From Hyphomicrobiales bacterium (GTDB lineage Bacteria > Pseudomonadota > Alphaproteobacteria > Rhizobiales > Methyloligellaceae): 39,797 nt of DNA. This document shows, piece after piece, positions 32,305-39,797 of the stretch (position 1 is its first letter; each line of letters opens with the position of its first letter). Location: positions 1 to 39,797 of the forward strand of contig JANQLP010000138.1 of assembly GCA_028280515.1 (NCBI GenBank). Direction: 5' to 3'. The notes below the pieces were generated by a model. It saw only the letters and a program-made list of their open reading frames with translations. It searched no databases and was not told where the DNA came from. A program made the position numbers and the translations under genes.

Positions 32305-33084
32305 ATGAGTCCAACCATCGAAACGCAAGATCTCGGCATCGGCTATCCCGGCCATCCGGTGGGCCGCGGCATCAACGTCGCCATCTCTCCCGGAGAGGTC
32401 GTGTGCCTGCTCGGTCCAAACGGCTGCGGCAAGACGACCCTGTTCAAGACCATGCTCGGGCTGCTCGACGCACAAGAGGGCGAAGTCTGGCTGGACGGCG
32501 CGCCTTTGACGTCATTGCCCCGAAACGAGGTTGCCAAACGTATTGCCTATGTGCCGCAAGCACACACTGCCCATTTCCCCTATCGGGTGATCGATATGGT
32601 GCTGATGGGACGCACGGCGCACCTCGGAACGTTTGCCACGCCCGGACCCCATGACCACGAGCGCGCAAACGACGCTCTCGACACGCTTGGAATCACCGAC
32701 CTGGCCGAGGCGGAGTACACCCGGATTTCCGGCGGACAACGCCAGCTTGCGCTGGTCGCCCGGGCACTGGCCCAGGACACGCCGACGCTCGTCATGGATG
32801 AGCCCACGGCGAGCCTCGATTTCGGCAACCAGGTGCTGGTGCTGGAACAGATCATGAAGCTCTCAGGGACAGGCCTGTCGATCGTCCTCTCGACCCATAA
32901 TCCGGACCATGCCTTCGCCTGTGCCAACAGTGTTGCGATTCTGAATGAGGGTGCAATCTGTGCCCATGGTGCGCCGGAAAAGGTCATAACGCCCAAACAG
33001 TTGCACACCCTCTATGGTGTCGAAGTCAGCATCGAAAAACTGCGTGACGGTCAGACCGTCTGCGCCCCATCATTTGCGCACTGA
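32305..33084 (+). CDS. FecE/BtuD-type ABC importer ATPase
   Basis: The 259-residue ATPase has Walker A LLGPNGCGKTT, the Q-loop in AYVPQAHTAHFPY, signature ISGGQRQLALVARALAQ, Walker B LVMDEPTASLD and a switch His in STHNPDH. It powers the permease encoded 11 bp upstream on the same strand. Members act on siderophore, haem or B12 uptake. The next feature on this strand is the cobalamin riboswitch (from 33147), which belongs to the following operon rather than to this gene. Confidence 0.92.
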   Translation: MSPTIETQDLGIGYPGHPVGRGINVAISPGEVVCLLGPNGCGKTTLFKTMLGLLDAQEGEVWLDGAPLTSLPRNEVAKRIAYVPQAHTAHFPYRVIDMVLMGRTAHLGTFATPGPHDHERANDALDTLGITDLAEAEYTRISGGQRQLALVARALAQDTPTLVMDEPTASLDFGNQVLVLEQIMKLSGTGLSIVLSTHNPDHAFACANSVAILNEGAICAHGAPEKVITPKQLHTLYGVEVSIEKLRDGQTVCAPSFAH

Positions 33085-33146
33085 TGTCAAAGGTCTTTGC
33101 CGATTGAGGTTGACCGTTCCTTGCGCCGCGTGCACATTCCGTCGCT

Positions 33147-33337
33147 GGCGGTTCCTTCCCTGCCGGACGGCGGGAAGGACTTAAGAGGGAACACGGTGCG
33201 GCTTGCCCATCAGGGACCAAATCCGTGGCTGCCCCCGCAACTGTGAACGGCGAGAGGCCGCACATCACGCCACTGGGCGCGTAGCCCGGGAAGGCTGTGC
33301 GAATCTCCGCGACCCGTGAGCCAGGAGACCTGCCGCC
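33147..33337 (+). promoter_or_regulatory. Cobalamin riboswitch
   Basis: The conserved blocks appear in order: a GGTTCC-type first block, AGAGGGAACACGGTG (from 33184), the core GGCTGCCCCCGCAACTGT (33227-33244), CCACTGG, CCCGGGAAGG and the 3' block GAGCCAGGAGACCTGCC. The outer stem GGCGG (33147-33151) pairs with CCGCC (33333-33337). It is the B12 (AdoCbl) riboswitch of the leader of hupE-cobW-cobN-cobO. Adenosylcobalamin binding should turn the operon down. Confidence 0.95.
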
Positions 33338-33366
33338 ATATCGGGGTCCCCGATCGCACCGATTGG

Positions 33367-33399
33367 AGGACAGGAACGAGCCAACACGGAGGGTGTCCT
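33367..33399 (+). promoter_or_regulatory. Hairpin holding the hupE ribosome-binding site
   Basis: AGGACA (33367-33372) pairs with TGTCCT (33394-33399). The loop carries GGAGGG (33388-33393), the ribosome-binding site for hupE ATG 33404. A second hairpin, ATCGGGG/CCCCGAT (33340-33346/33348-33354), links it to the riboswitch. No T-run is seen, so translation control is more likely than termination. Confidence 0.5.
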
Positions 33400-33403
33400 G
33401 CTC

Positions 33404-34102
33404 ATGGCAAAACAACGCTCGATTCTTTTGAATTTTCGCGCTCGGCCGCTTACGGCACTTGCAGCCGCAACCGTTTTCGGCGTGCTGGCGCCTGGAACAG
33501 CGCTGGCCCACCATCCCCTTGGCGGGATGCCGATGCAGACCTTCACGGATGGCCTGCTTTCCGGCATCGGCCATCCGCTGCTCGGCTTCGACCATCTGTT
33601 CTTCGTCATCATCGTGGGTGTCGCCGCGCTCTACACCGGCCGCGCATTGCTCGCGCCCGCAGCCTATATCGTGGCGATGCTCGTCGGCTGCTTCCTGATG
33701 GCGTCAGGCGTCGGCTTGCCCATGAAAGAGTTCGTGATCGCGCTCTCGCTGCTTGTCGTCGGAGGCGTCGTCCTGTCGGGCCATGCCCTCGGCCTCACGG
33801 CCGCCTTCGTTCTGTTCGCGGGGTTCGGACTGTTTCACGGATCGGCGTTCGGCGACTCGATTGCCGCGCAAGAAGCTGGCGCCGGGATGCCCGTCCTGAT
33901 CGGCTATCTCATCGGCCTCGGCGTCGTGCAATACGCCATTGCGGTCGGCGCCGGGTGGATTGCCGGGACGTTCTTCAAGACAACCGACGCGCAGGACATT
34001 CAAGCCCGACTCGCCGGCGCGGTCGTTGCCGGCATCGGTTTGTTCCTGACCCTCGAGAATGTCGAGGGTTTCGTTCTGGGCGCGCTCGGCTGGTCGGCCT
34101 GA
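33404..34102 (+). CDS. hupE: HupE/UreJ-family cobalt transporter in the B12 regulon
   Basis: The 232-residue protein has a signal peptide (about 14-36, ending ALAHH) and six membrane helices. Classical HupE/UreJ motifs are HHPLGGMPMQTFTDGLLSG, then IGHPLLGFDHLFFVI and GFGLFHGSAFGDS. Members transport nickel or cobalt; in alphaproteobacteria those behind B12 riboswitches are predicted cobalt importers, which fits here because CobW and CobN follow. The start at ATG 33404 is fixed by GGAGGG 33388-33393. A different HupE/UreJ-type branch is encoded at 3423. Confidence 0.88.
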   Translation: MAKQRSILLNFRARPLTALAAATVFGVLAPGTALAHHPLGGMPMQTFTDGLLSGIGHPLLGFDHLFFVIIVGVAALYTGRALLAPAAYIVAMLVGCFLMASGVGLPMKEFVIALSLLVVGGVVLSGHALGLTAAFVLFAGFGLFHGSAFGDSIAAQEAGAGMPVLIGYLIGLGVVQYAIAVGAGWIAGTFFKTTDAQDIQARLAGAVVAGIGLFLTLENVEGFVLGALGWSA

Positions 34103-34139
34103 CCGAACCAGACCCCTATCAGAAAACGGGAACAGAACC

Positions 34140-35177
34140 ATGAGTACGGGAAAGATCCCCGCGACCGTGATCACCGGATTTCTCGGCGCGGGCAAGACAA
34201 CGATCATACGCAGGTTGCTGGAAGCCGCCGACGGGCGGCGCATCGCGCTCATCGTCAATGAGTTCGGCGACGTCGGCGTCGACGGCGAGATCCTCAAAGG
34301 GTGCGGCGACGAGGCGTGCAGCGAGGACGACATCATCGAACTCGCCAATGGCTGCATCTGCTGCACCGTCGCCGACGACTTCATTCCGACGATGACGCGC
34401 CTGCTGGAACGCAACGAACCGCCCGATCACATCGTCATCGAGACCTCGGGGCTTGCCCTGCCTCAGCCTTTGGTGAAGGCGTTCAACTGGCCGGAAATCC
34501 GCAACCAGGTGACCGTCGACGGGGTCATCACCGTCGTCGACAGCGCTGCCGTTGCCGCCGGACGGTTCGCGGATGACGAGGCGGCGGTACAGGCGCAGCG
34601 CGAGGCCGACGAGGCGCTCGATCACGAAACGCCGCTGCAGGAGCTCTTCGAGGATCAGCTCAACTGCGCCGACATGATTCTGCTGAACAAGACCGATCTG
34701 GTCGCGCAGGATGCACTCGACACGATTCGGAGCGACCTCGCCCGCGAGGTGCGCGACGGCGTGTCGTTGGTCGCGGTGCAGAACGGCGGGGTCGAAACGG
34801 ACATCGTCCTCGGCCTGGACGCATCGGCAGAGGACGACATGGACGCCCGCAAGTCGCATCACGAACAGGCCGGGCACGAGGACCACGACCATGATGACTT
34901 CGAGACCTTCGTCGTCTCGCCAACGGGACCGCGCCGGCGCGATGAAATCGTAGCCGCGATCTCGAAAGTCATCGCCGACCACGACATCCTGCGGCTGAAG
35001 GGGTTCATCGACATCGCCGAGGCGGACGCCCGCCTCGTCATCCAGGCGGTGGGACCTCGGGTCGACGCCTATTTCGACCGGCCCTGGCAGACCAACGAGT
35101 CACGCCGGTCGTCGCTCGTCGTGATTGGAGAGAAGGGCCTCGACGAACCGGCGATCCGTTCAGCGCTCGAGGGATAG
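34140..35177 (+). CDS. cobW: CobW, cobalt metallochaperone GTPase
   Basis: The 345-residue P-loop protein has TGFLGAGKTT (G1, about 12-21), the metal motif ELANGCICCTVADD (CICC at 72-75), the switch/NKTD element (LNKTDL) and a His/Asp-rich linker (HHEQAGHEDHDHDD) before the CobW C-terminal domain. The early KGCGDEACSED segment is typical of CobW. It is believed to supply cobalt to the CobNST chelatase. The start is ATG 34140, 37 bp after hupE; the gene ends 6 bp before cobN. Confidence 0.93.
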   Translation: MSTGKIPATVITGFLGAGKTTIIRRLLEAADGRRIALIVNEFGDVGVDGEILKGCGDEACSEDDIIELANGCICCTVADDFIPTMTRLLERNEPPDHIVIETSGLALPQPLVKAFNWPEIRNQVTVDGVITVVDSAAVAAGRFADDEAAVQAQREADEALDHETPLQELFEDQLNCADMILLNKTDLVAQDALDTIRSDLAREVRDGVSLVAVQNGGVETDIVLGLDASAEDDMDARKSHHEQAGHEDHDHDDFETFVVSPTGPRRRDEIVAAISKVIADHDILRLKGFIDIAEADARLVIQAVGPRVDAYFDRPWQTNESRRSSLVVIGEKGLDEPAIRSALEG

Positions 35178-35183
35178 GGCGAC

Positions 35184-38100
35184 ATGCACGTGCTTGCGGC
35201 ACAGAGCGGCGTCATCGGCGACACGGCCGAGCCGGTTGACCTTGAGCAATCGCCGGCGGATATCGTGATCATCTCCGCCGCAGACTCCGAGCTCGCCGCG
35301 CTCGCCCGGGCCCATGACCGGTTGAACGGACCGCCATCGCTGCGCCTTGCCAACTTCATGGCGCTGAGCCACAACCTGTCCGTCGACCTCTATGTCGAGA
35401 AGACCCTCGATGCGGCGGAGCTCATCGTGCTGCGCCTGCTCGGCGGCGCCTCTTATTGGCCCTACGGCCTGGAGCAGATCGAAGCGCTTGCGCGGGCGCG
35501 GGACATCAAACTGATCGTCCTTCCCGGCGACGCGCGCCCCGACGATGCGCTGATCCGTCGCTCGACGGCGCCCGAGCCCGACGCGCTGGATCTATGGGCG
35601 TACTTCACGCAAGGCGGGCCGGAGAACATGGCGAACCTGCTGCGCGCCTGCGCCGCCCTGATCGGCCAGGACGAAGCGCCGCCCGGTGCGAAACCGCTTC
35701 TGAAGGCCGGCCTCTACTGGCCGGGCGCGGTGGAGCCGACCCTCTCGCACATCCGGGACCAATGGCGGGACGAGTGGCGGGATGGCGCTCCCATTGCGGC
35801 GATCACCTTCTACCGGGCGCTCATTGAAGGTGCGAATACCGCGCCTGTTGACGCGATGATCGCGGCGCTTGAGGATCGCGGTATCAACGCCCTTCCGGTC
35901 TTCGTCTCCAGCCTCAAGGATGAGGTTTCCGCGGCGGCCGTTCGGGAACTGTTCGCCGCCACGTCGCCGGCAATCGTGCTGAACGCAACCGGCTTCGCGG
36001 TCTCGTCGCCAAACGGGCAGGACGGGGCGAACGGGGGACCGTTCGCCGAAGCCGGGTGCCCGGTGTTGCAGGTGGTCATGGCGGGATCGAGCCGGGCCGC
36101 ATGGGAGGACGGAACCCAGGGCCTGACGGCGCGCGATCTGGCGATGAACGTGGTTCTGCCGGAGCTCGACGGACGCATCCTCACCCGCACGATCTCCTTC
36201 AAGTCCGACGCGGCACGCCACGCTGCGACCCAGACCAATATCGTGACCTACGAGCCGGTCGCCGACCGGATCTCCTTCGTCGCCGATCTTGCGGCCAACT
36301 GGATCGCCTTGCGCGAGACACCGACAGCCGCGCGGAAGGTTGCCATCATTCTCGCCAACTATCCCAACCGCGACGGGCGCATCGGCAACGGTGTCGGCTA
36401 CGACACGCCGGCAAGCACGGTGAACCTGCTCACAGCACTGCGGAAGGAAGGCTACCGCGCCGACGGCGCGCCCGAAGATGGCGGTGCACTCATGGCCACG
36501 CTGCTTGATGGTCCGACGAACGCGCCGGATTCGCGCACGCGTTCGGATGCAAAACTGTCTCTCGACCGGTACGCATCGTTTTTTGCCGAGCTGCCCGAGG
36601 CCGCACGGCATGCGATCACCAAGCGCTGGGGCCCGCCGGAGAACGACCCGTTTGTCCGGGACGGCGCATTTGCGCTGCCGATCCACCGATACGGCCAAGT
36701 CTGTGTCGCGGTGCAGCCGGCGCGCGGCTACAATATCGACCCCGCCGAGACCTATCATGATCCGGCCCTCGTGCCGCCGCACGGCTATCTTGCGTTCTAT
36801 TTCTGGCTGCGCACGGAGTTCGGTGCCCACGCGGTGCTGCATAACGGCAAGCACGGCAATCTCGAATGGCTGCCGGGAAAGGCGCTCGCGCTGTCGGCCG
36901 CGTGCTATCCGGAGGCCGCGCTCGGCCCCGTGCCGAACATCTATCCCTTCATCGTGAATGACCCCGGAGAAGGAACCCAGGCCAAGCGCCGCACCGCCGC
37001 CGTGATCGTCGATCATCTCACCCCGCCGCTGACACGGGCTGAGACCTACGGCCCCCTCAAGGACCTCGAAGCGCTGATCGACGAGTATTATCTGGCGCAT
37101 GGTCTCGACCCGAACCGGGTCGCGCTGCTGCGCGAGCACATTCTCGATCTCGTCCGGTCCAACGGGCTCGACGAGGATTCCGGGATTTCCGACGGCGACG
37201 ACGAAGACGCCGCGCTGCAGAAGCTCGACACCTATATCTGCGAACTCAAGGAAGCGCAGATCCGCGACGGGCTGCACATTCTCGGGCAGGCTCCGTCGGG
37301 CCGGCAGGAGACGGATCTGCTGGTCGCCCTCACCCGCGTTCCCCGCGCCCTGGGCAAGGATGGGGACGGATCGCTCATCCGGGCCCTGGCACACGATCTC
37401 GGCCTTTCGGACTTCGATCCGCTCGATTGCGAGATGGGGGCGCCCTGGACCGGCAACCGGGCGGACGCGCTGGCGAGCGTGGCGGGCGAGCCGTGGCGGA
37501 CAAACGGCGACACGGTCGAGCGGCTTGAGCGGCTCGCGGCGACACTCGTGTCCGGTGAAACCGAGTGCATACGCGCTTGGACGGCCACCCGCAGCGTTCT
37601 CGACGAGATCGAACACTCTGTCCGCCCGAGGCTCAGGCAGTCGGCTGAGCGCGAGATCGACGCCTGCCTCGCGGGCCTTGGCGGCCGGTTTGTCGAACCC
37701 GGACCATCCGGCGCACCGACGCGCGGACGCCTCGACGTTCTCCCGACAGGGCGCAATTTCTACTCGGTCGACAACCGCGCGCTGCCCACGCCCGCCGCAT
37801 GGCACCTGGGTCAGAAATCTGCGGAACGCCTCGTGGAACGGCATCTGCAGGACCATGGGCGCTGGCCCAAGGCGATCGGCCTCACGGCGTGGGGCACCTC
37901 CAACATGCGCACCGGCGGCGACGACATCGCCCAGGCGCTTGCGCTTATCGGCGCAAAACCGGTCTGGGACACGTCAAGCTGGCGCGTGACCGGTTACGAG
38001 ACCGTGCCCCCCGCCAAGCTCGGACGGCCGCGCGTGGACGTGACCTTGCGCATCTCGGGGTTCTTCCGCGATGCGTTCCCGGCGCAGATCGAGCTGTTCG

Positions 38101-38960
38101 ACGCGGCGGTGCGTGCGGTCGGTGCGCTCGATGAAGAAGCACCGGACAATCCGATCGCCATGCGCATGCGCGAGGATGCCGACGAGGCCATTGCGCAAGG
38201 CGTTCCGGACGAGAAGGCACGGCACATTGCCGGTTTGCGGGTTTTTGGGTCCAAGCCGGGCGCGTATGGCGCCGGGCTTCAGGCGCTGATCGACGAGCGC
38301 CTGTGGGACGAGCGCGAAGATTTCGCCACAAGCTATATCGGCTGGGGCGGCTACGCCTACGGCAAGGGGGTTGAGGGCGAGGACAACCGCGACGCGTTCA
38401 CCTTGCGGCTGAAGCACATCGAGGCCGTCGTCCAGAACCAGGACAATCGCGAGCATGATTTGCTCGATTCCGACGACTACTACCAGTTCGAGGGCGGCAT
38501 GACCGCCGCCGTGGAGCACGTCTCCGGTACACGGCCCACCGTCTATCACAACGATCATTCGCGGCCCGAGCGCCCGGTCATCCGGACGCTGGAGGAGGAG
38601 ATCGGCCGCGTGGTGCGCGCGCGCGTAGTGAACCCCAAATGGATCGCCGGCGTGATGCGTCACGGCTACAAGGGCGCCTTCGAGATCATCGCCACCGTCG
38701 ATTACATGTTCGCGTTCGCGGCGACCACCGGCGCGGTCAGGGACCACCATTTCGAGCTCGCCTACGATGCCTTCATCGCGGACGAACGCGTGCGCGACTT
38801 CATCGGTGAGCACAATCCGCCGGGGCTGAAGGAGCTCGCGGAGCGGTTTTCCGAAGCACTGGAGCGCGGGCTGTGGACCCCCCGCACCAACTCCGTCTAC
38901 CATCAATTGAACGCAATCTCGGCAAAGCCGAACGCCGAGCTTGCAGGGGCAGCCGAATGA
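35184..38960 (+). CDS. cobN: Aerobic cobaltochelatase large subunit CobN
   Basis: The 1258-residue protein is close to the normal size for CobN. The family signature HNGKHGNLEWLPGKALALS starts at residue 553, followed by YPFIVNDPGEGTQAKRRTAAVIVDHLTPP, and the C-terminal part has YIGWGGYAYGKGVEG, then DSDDYYQFEGGM and HGYKGAFE. With CobS and CobT it inserts Co2+ into hydrogenobyrinate a,c-diamide using ATP. cobS and cobT are not in the window. A GGGATAGGGC element precedes ATG 35184; the stop overlaps the cobO start by 4 bp (ATGA). Confidence 0.95.
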   Translation: MHVLAAQSGVIGDTAEPVDLEQSPADIVIISAADSELAALARAHDRLNGPPSLRLANFMALSHNLSVDLYVEKTLDAAELIVLRLLGGASYWPYGLEQIEALARARDIKLIVLPGDARPDDALIRRSTAPEPDALDLWAYFTQGGPENMANLLRACAALIGQDEAPPGAKPLLKAGLYWPGAVEPTLSHIRDQWRDEWRDGAPIAAITFYRALIEGANTAPVDAMIAALEDRGINALPVFVSSLKDEVSAAAVRELFAATSPAIVLNATGFAVSSPNGQDGANGGPFAEAGCPVLQVVMAGSSRAAWEDGTQGLTARDLAMNVVLPELDGRILTRTISFKSDAARHAATQTNIVTYEPVADRISFVADLAANWIALRETPTAARKVAIILANYPNRDGRIGNGVGYDTPASTVNLLTALRKEGYRADGAPEDGGALMATLLDGPTNAPDSRTRSDAKLSLDRYASFFAELPEAARHAITKRWGPPENDPFVRDGAFALPIHRYGQVCVAVQPARGYNIDPAETYHDPALVPPHGYLAFYFWLRTEFGAHAVLHNGKHGNLEWLPGKALALSAACYPEAALGPVPNIYPFIVNDPGEGTQAKRRTAAVIVDHLTPPLTRAETYGPLKDLEALIDEYYLAHGLDPNRVALLREHILDLVRSNGLDEDSGISDGDDEDAALQKLDTYICELKEAQIRDGLHILGQAPSGRQETDLLVALTRVPRALGKDGDGSLIRALAHDLGLSDFDPLDCEMGAPWTGNRADALASVAGEPWRTNGDTVERLERLAATLVSGETECIRAWTATRSVLDEIEHSVRPRLRQSAEREIDACLAGLGGRFVEPGPSGAPTRGRLDVLPTGRNFYSVDNRALPTPAAWHLGQKSAERLVERHLQDHGRWPKAIGLTAWGTSNMRTGGDDIAQALALIGAKPVWDTSSWRVTGYETVPPAKLGRPRVDVTLRISGFFRDAFPAQIELFDAAVRAVGALDEEAPDNPIAMRMREDADEAIAQGVPDEKARHIAGLRVFGSKPGAYGAGLQALIDERLWDEREDFATSYIGWGGYAYGKGVEGEDNRDAFTLRLKHIEAVVQNQDNREHDLLDSDDYYQFEGGMTAAVEHVSGTRPTVYHNDHSRPERPVIRTLEEEIGRVVRARVVNPKWIAGVMRHGYKGAFEIIATVDYMFAFAATTGAVRDHHFELAYDAFIADERVRDFIGEHNPPGLKELAERFSEALERGLWTPRTNSVYHQLNAISAKPNAELAGAAE

Positions 38961-39595
38961 GCGAAGCACCAAAGAAAAAGACGGAAATGAGCGAGAGCGA
39001 ACTCGACGCCCGCCACGCGGAGAAGATGCGGCGCAAGAAGGAGGCGCGCAAAAAGATCCTCGCGACGAAGACCATCGAGAAAGGTCTGATCATCGTCCAC
39101 ACGGGCAAGGGCAAGGGCAAATCGACGGCAGCCTTCGGGATCGTGTTTCGCTCCCTCGGGCACGGACACAAGGTCGGTGTGGTGCAGTTCGTGAAAGGCG
39201 CGTGGGAGACGGGCGAGCGCGACGTGCTCGCAAGGTTCGACGACCTCGTGACCTTCAAGACCATGGGCGAAGGATTCACGTGGGAGACCCAGGATCGCCA
39301 GCGCGACATTGCCGCGGCGCGCGCGGCCTGGGAGGAGGCGAAGAAGATGATCGCCGATCCGTCCTACAATCTCATCCTGCTGGATGAGCTCAACATCGTG
39401 CTCCGCTACGATTATCTGCCGCTGGATGAAGTGGTCGACGTGCTCAAGTCGAAACCCGAAGATACGCATGTGATCGTCACCGGCCGCAACGCCAAGGACG
39501 AGCTGATCGAGATCGCCGATCTCGTGACGGAGATGACTCAAATCAAACATCCCTTCCGCTCCGGCGTAAAGGCGCAGGAGGGAATCGAGTTTTAG
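38957..39595 (+). CDS. cobO: Cob(I)yrinic acid a,c-diamide adenosyltransferase
   Basis: The 212-residue CobA/CobO-family protein has the P-loop HTGKGKGKSTAAFG (G50-T57), then VGVVQFVKGAWETGER, FTWETQDRQRDI, and the Walker-B-like LILLDELNIVLRYDYLP. It transfers the adenosyl group of ATP to cobalt after CobN action. It overlaps cobN by 4 bp, so the two are translationally coupled. Basic/acidic N-terminal residues (about 1-40, KKKTEMSESELDARHAEKMRRKK) are as in other CobO proteins. The gene ends 202 bp before the window end. Confidence 0.94.
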   Translation: MSEAPKKKTEMSESELDARHAEKMRRKKEARKKILATKTIEKGLIIVHTGKGKGKSTAAFGIVFRSLGHGHKVGVVQFVKGAWETGERDVLARFDDLVTFKTMGEGFTWETQDRQRDIAAARAAWEEAKKMIADPSYNLILLDELNIVLRYDYLPLDEVVDVLKSKPEDTHVIVTGRNAKDELIEIADLVTEMTQIKHPFRSGVKAQEGIEF

Positions 39596-39604
39596 AATGC
39601 CTGC

Positions 39605-39626
39605 GTCAGGGCGGCTTTCCCCTGAC
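39605..39626 (+). terminator. Weak hairpin after cobO
   Basis: GTCAGGG (39605-39611) pairs with CCCTGAC (39620-39626), 8-nt loop, 10 bp after the stop. No T-run follows. The remaining bases up to 39797 show another hairpin (39761-39766 with 39772-39777) and no start of a recognisable gene, so whether the operon continues is unclear. Confidence 0.35.
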
Positions 39627-39797
39627 TCGGGCCGCGACCATTGGAGTAGAAAGCAAACGACGACGAACGGATAGCAGCGTTCCATTTCAGGAACTGAAAG
39701 CGATTCCGGTGCGGCCGACCCAAGCCGGGGGCCAAGTCCGGAGCTGCGTTCTGGTATCGCACCCGCCTTTCGCGGGTCTGCCTCCTGACGTGAACCG

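Noticed and set aside
34119-34982. Minus-strand open frame inside cobW
   Set aside because: Shadow of the sense gene; no domain and no ribosome-binding site of note.
35592-37856. Long open frame on the minus strand inside cobN (754 codons)
   Set aside because: Antisense to a clear CobN; its length comes from high GC with few stops, and the product shows no domain.
39690-39770. CCGGTGCGG / GTCCGGAGCTGC segment resembling a cobalamin riboswitch stem
   Set aside because: The B12 box CCCCGCAACTGT and the other conserved blocks are missing, and the window ends at 39797.

Overview
The window is about 39.8 kb of GC-rich chromosomal DNA with short intergenic gaps. Gene content points to an alphaproteobacterium, most likely of the Hyphomicrobiales (Rhizobiales): an aerobic cobalamin route (CobW, CobN, CobO), betaine-lipid genes btaA/btaB beside a PlcP-type phosphoesterase, a PilZ regulator and a MocR/EamA pair. 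This is inferred from gene families; no rRNA or complete tRNA is present to fix the lineage.

Layout. 1-356: the tail of a LysR-type regulator, then an orphan 3' end of a tRNA-Ser gene that looks like a mobile-element attachment scar. 373-2830: an EamA/DMT exporter divergent from a MocR regulator, with an ATTGCA-type repeat array between them and a triple 19-bp repeat over the mocR stop codon. 2975-4982: a three-gene set (His-rich membrane protein, HupE/UreJ-type membrane protein, membrane-anchored protein). 5046-8072 (minus): methyltransferase, PhnW, and a YqgE/AlgH protein with a signal peptide. 8416-12189: exported alpha/beta hydrolase-like protein, APC amino-acid permease, unknown exported protein. 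12219-17143 (minus): RND efflux pump with adaptor, and DgkA. 17269-21169: a phosphorus-sparing lipid locus (GT4 glycosyltransferase, PlcP-like enzyme, BtaA, BtaB) with a Pho-box-like site.

21267-28268 is the most novel part. An ECF sigma factor, a transmembrane anti-sigma factor and a secreted subtilisin-like protease form one operon, followed by two tandem paralogous exported proteins of unknown function with a four-cysteine motif and very basic Pro/Lys/Arg tails. The sigma operon and both paralogs are each preceded by the same element, TTGAACC-N15-GCGACT, so the sigma factor very probably controls itself, the protease and both paralogs. The periplasmic part of the anti-sigma factor has the same apparent secondary-structure order as the protease propeptide, which suggests how protease and anti-sigma factor may be linked.

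28291-39797: a PilZ/histidine-kinase-like fusion (minus), a cobalt-type nitrile hydratase operon (minus) divergent from a FecCD-type ABC importer lacking a binding protein, with two palindromes between them, then a cobalamin riboswitch leading hupE-cobW-cobN-cobO. Cobalt links this last third: a cobalt enzyme, a probable cobalt permease and cobalt insertion into the corrin ring.
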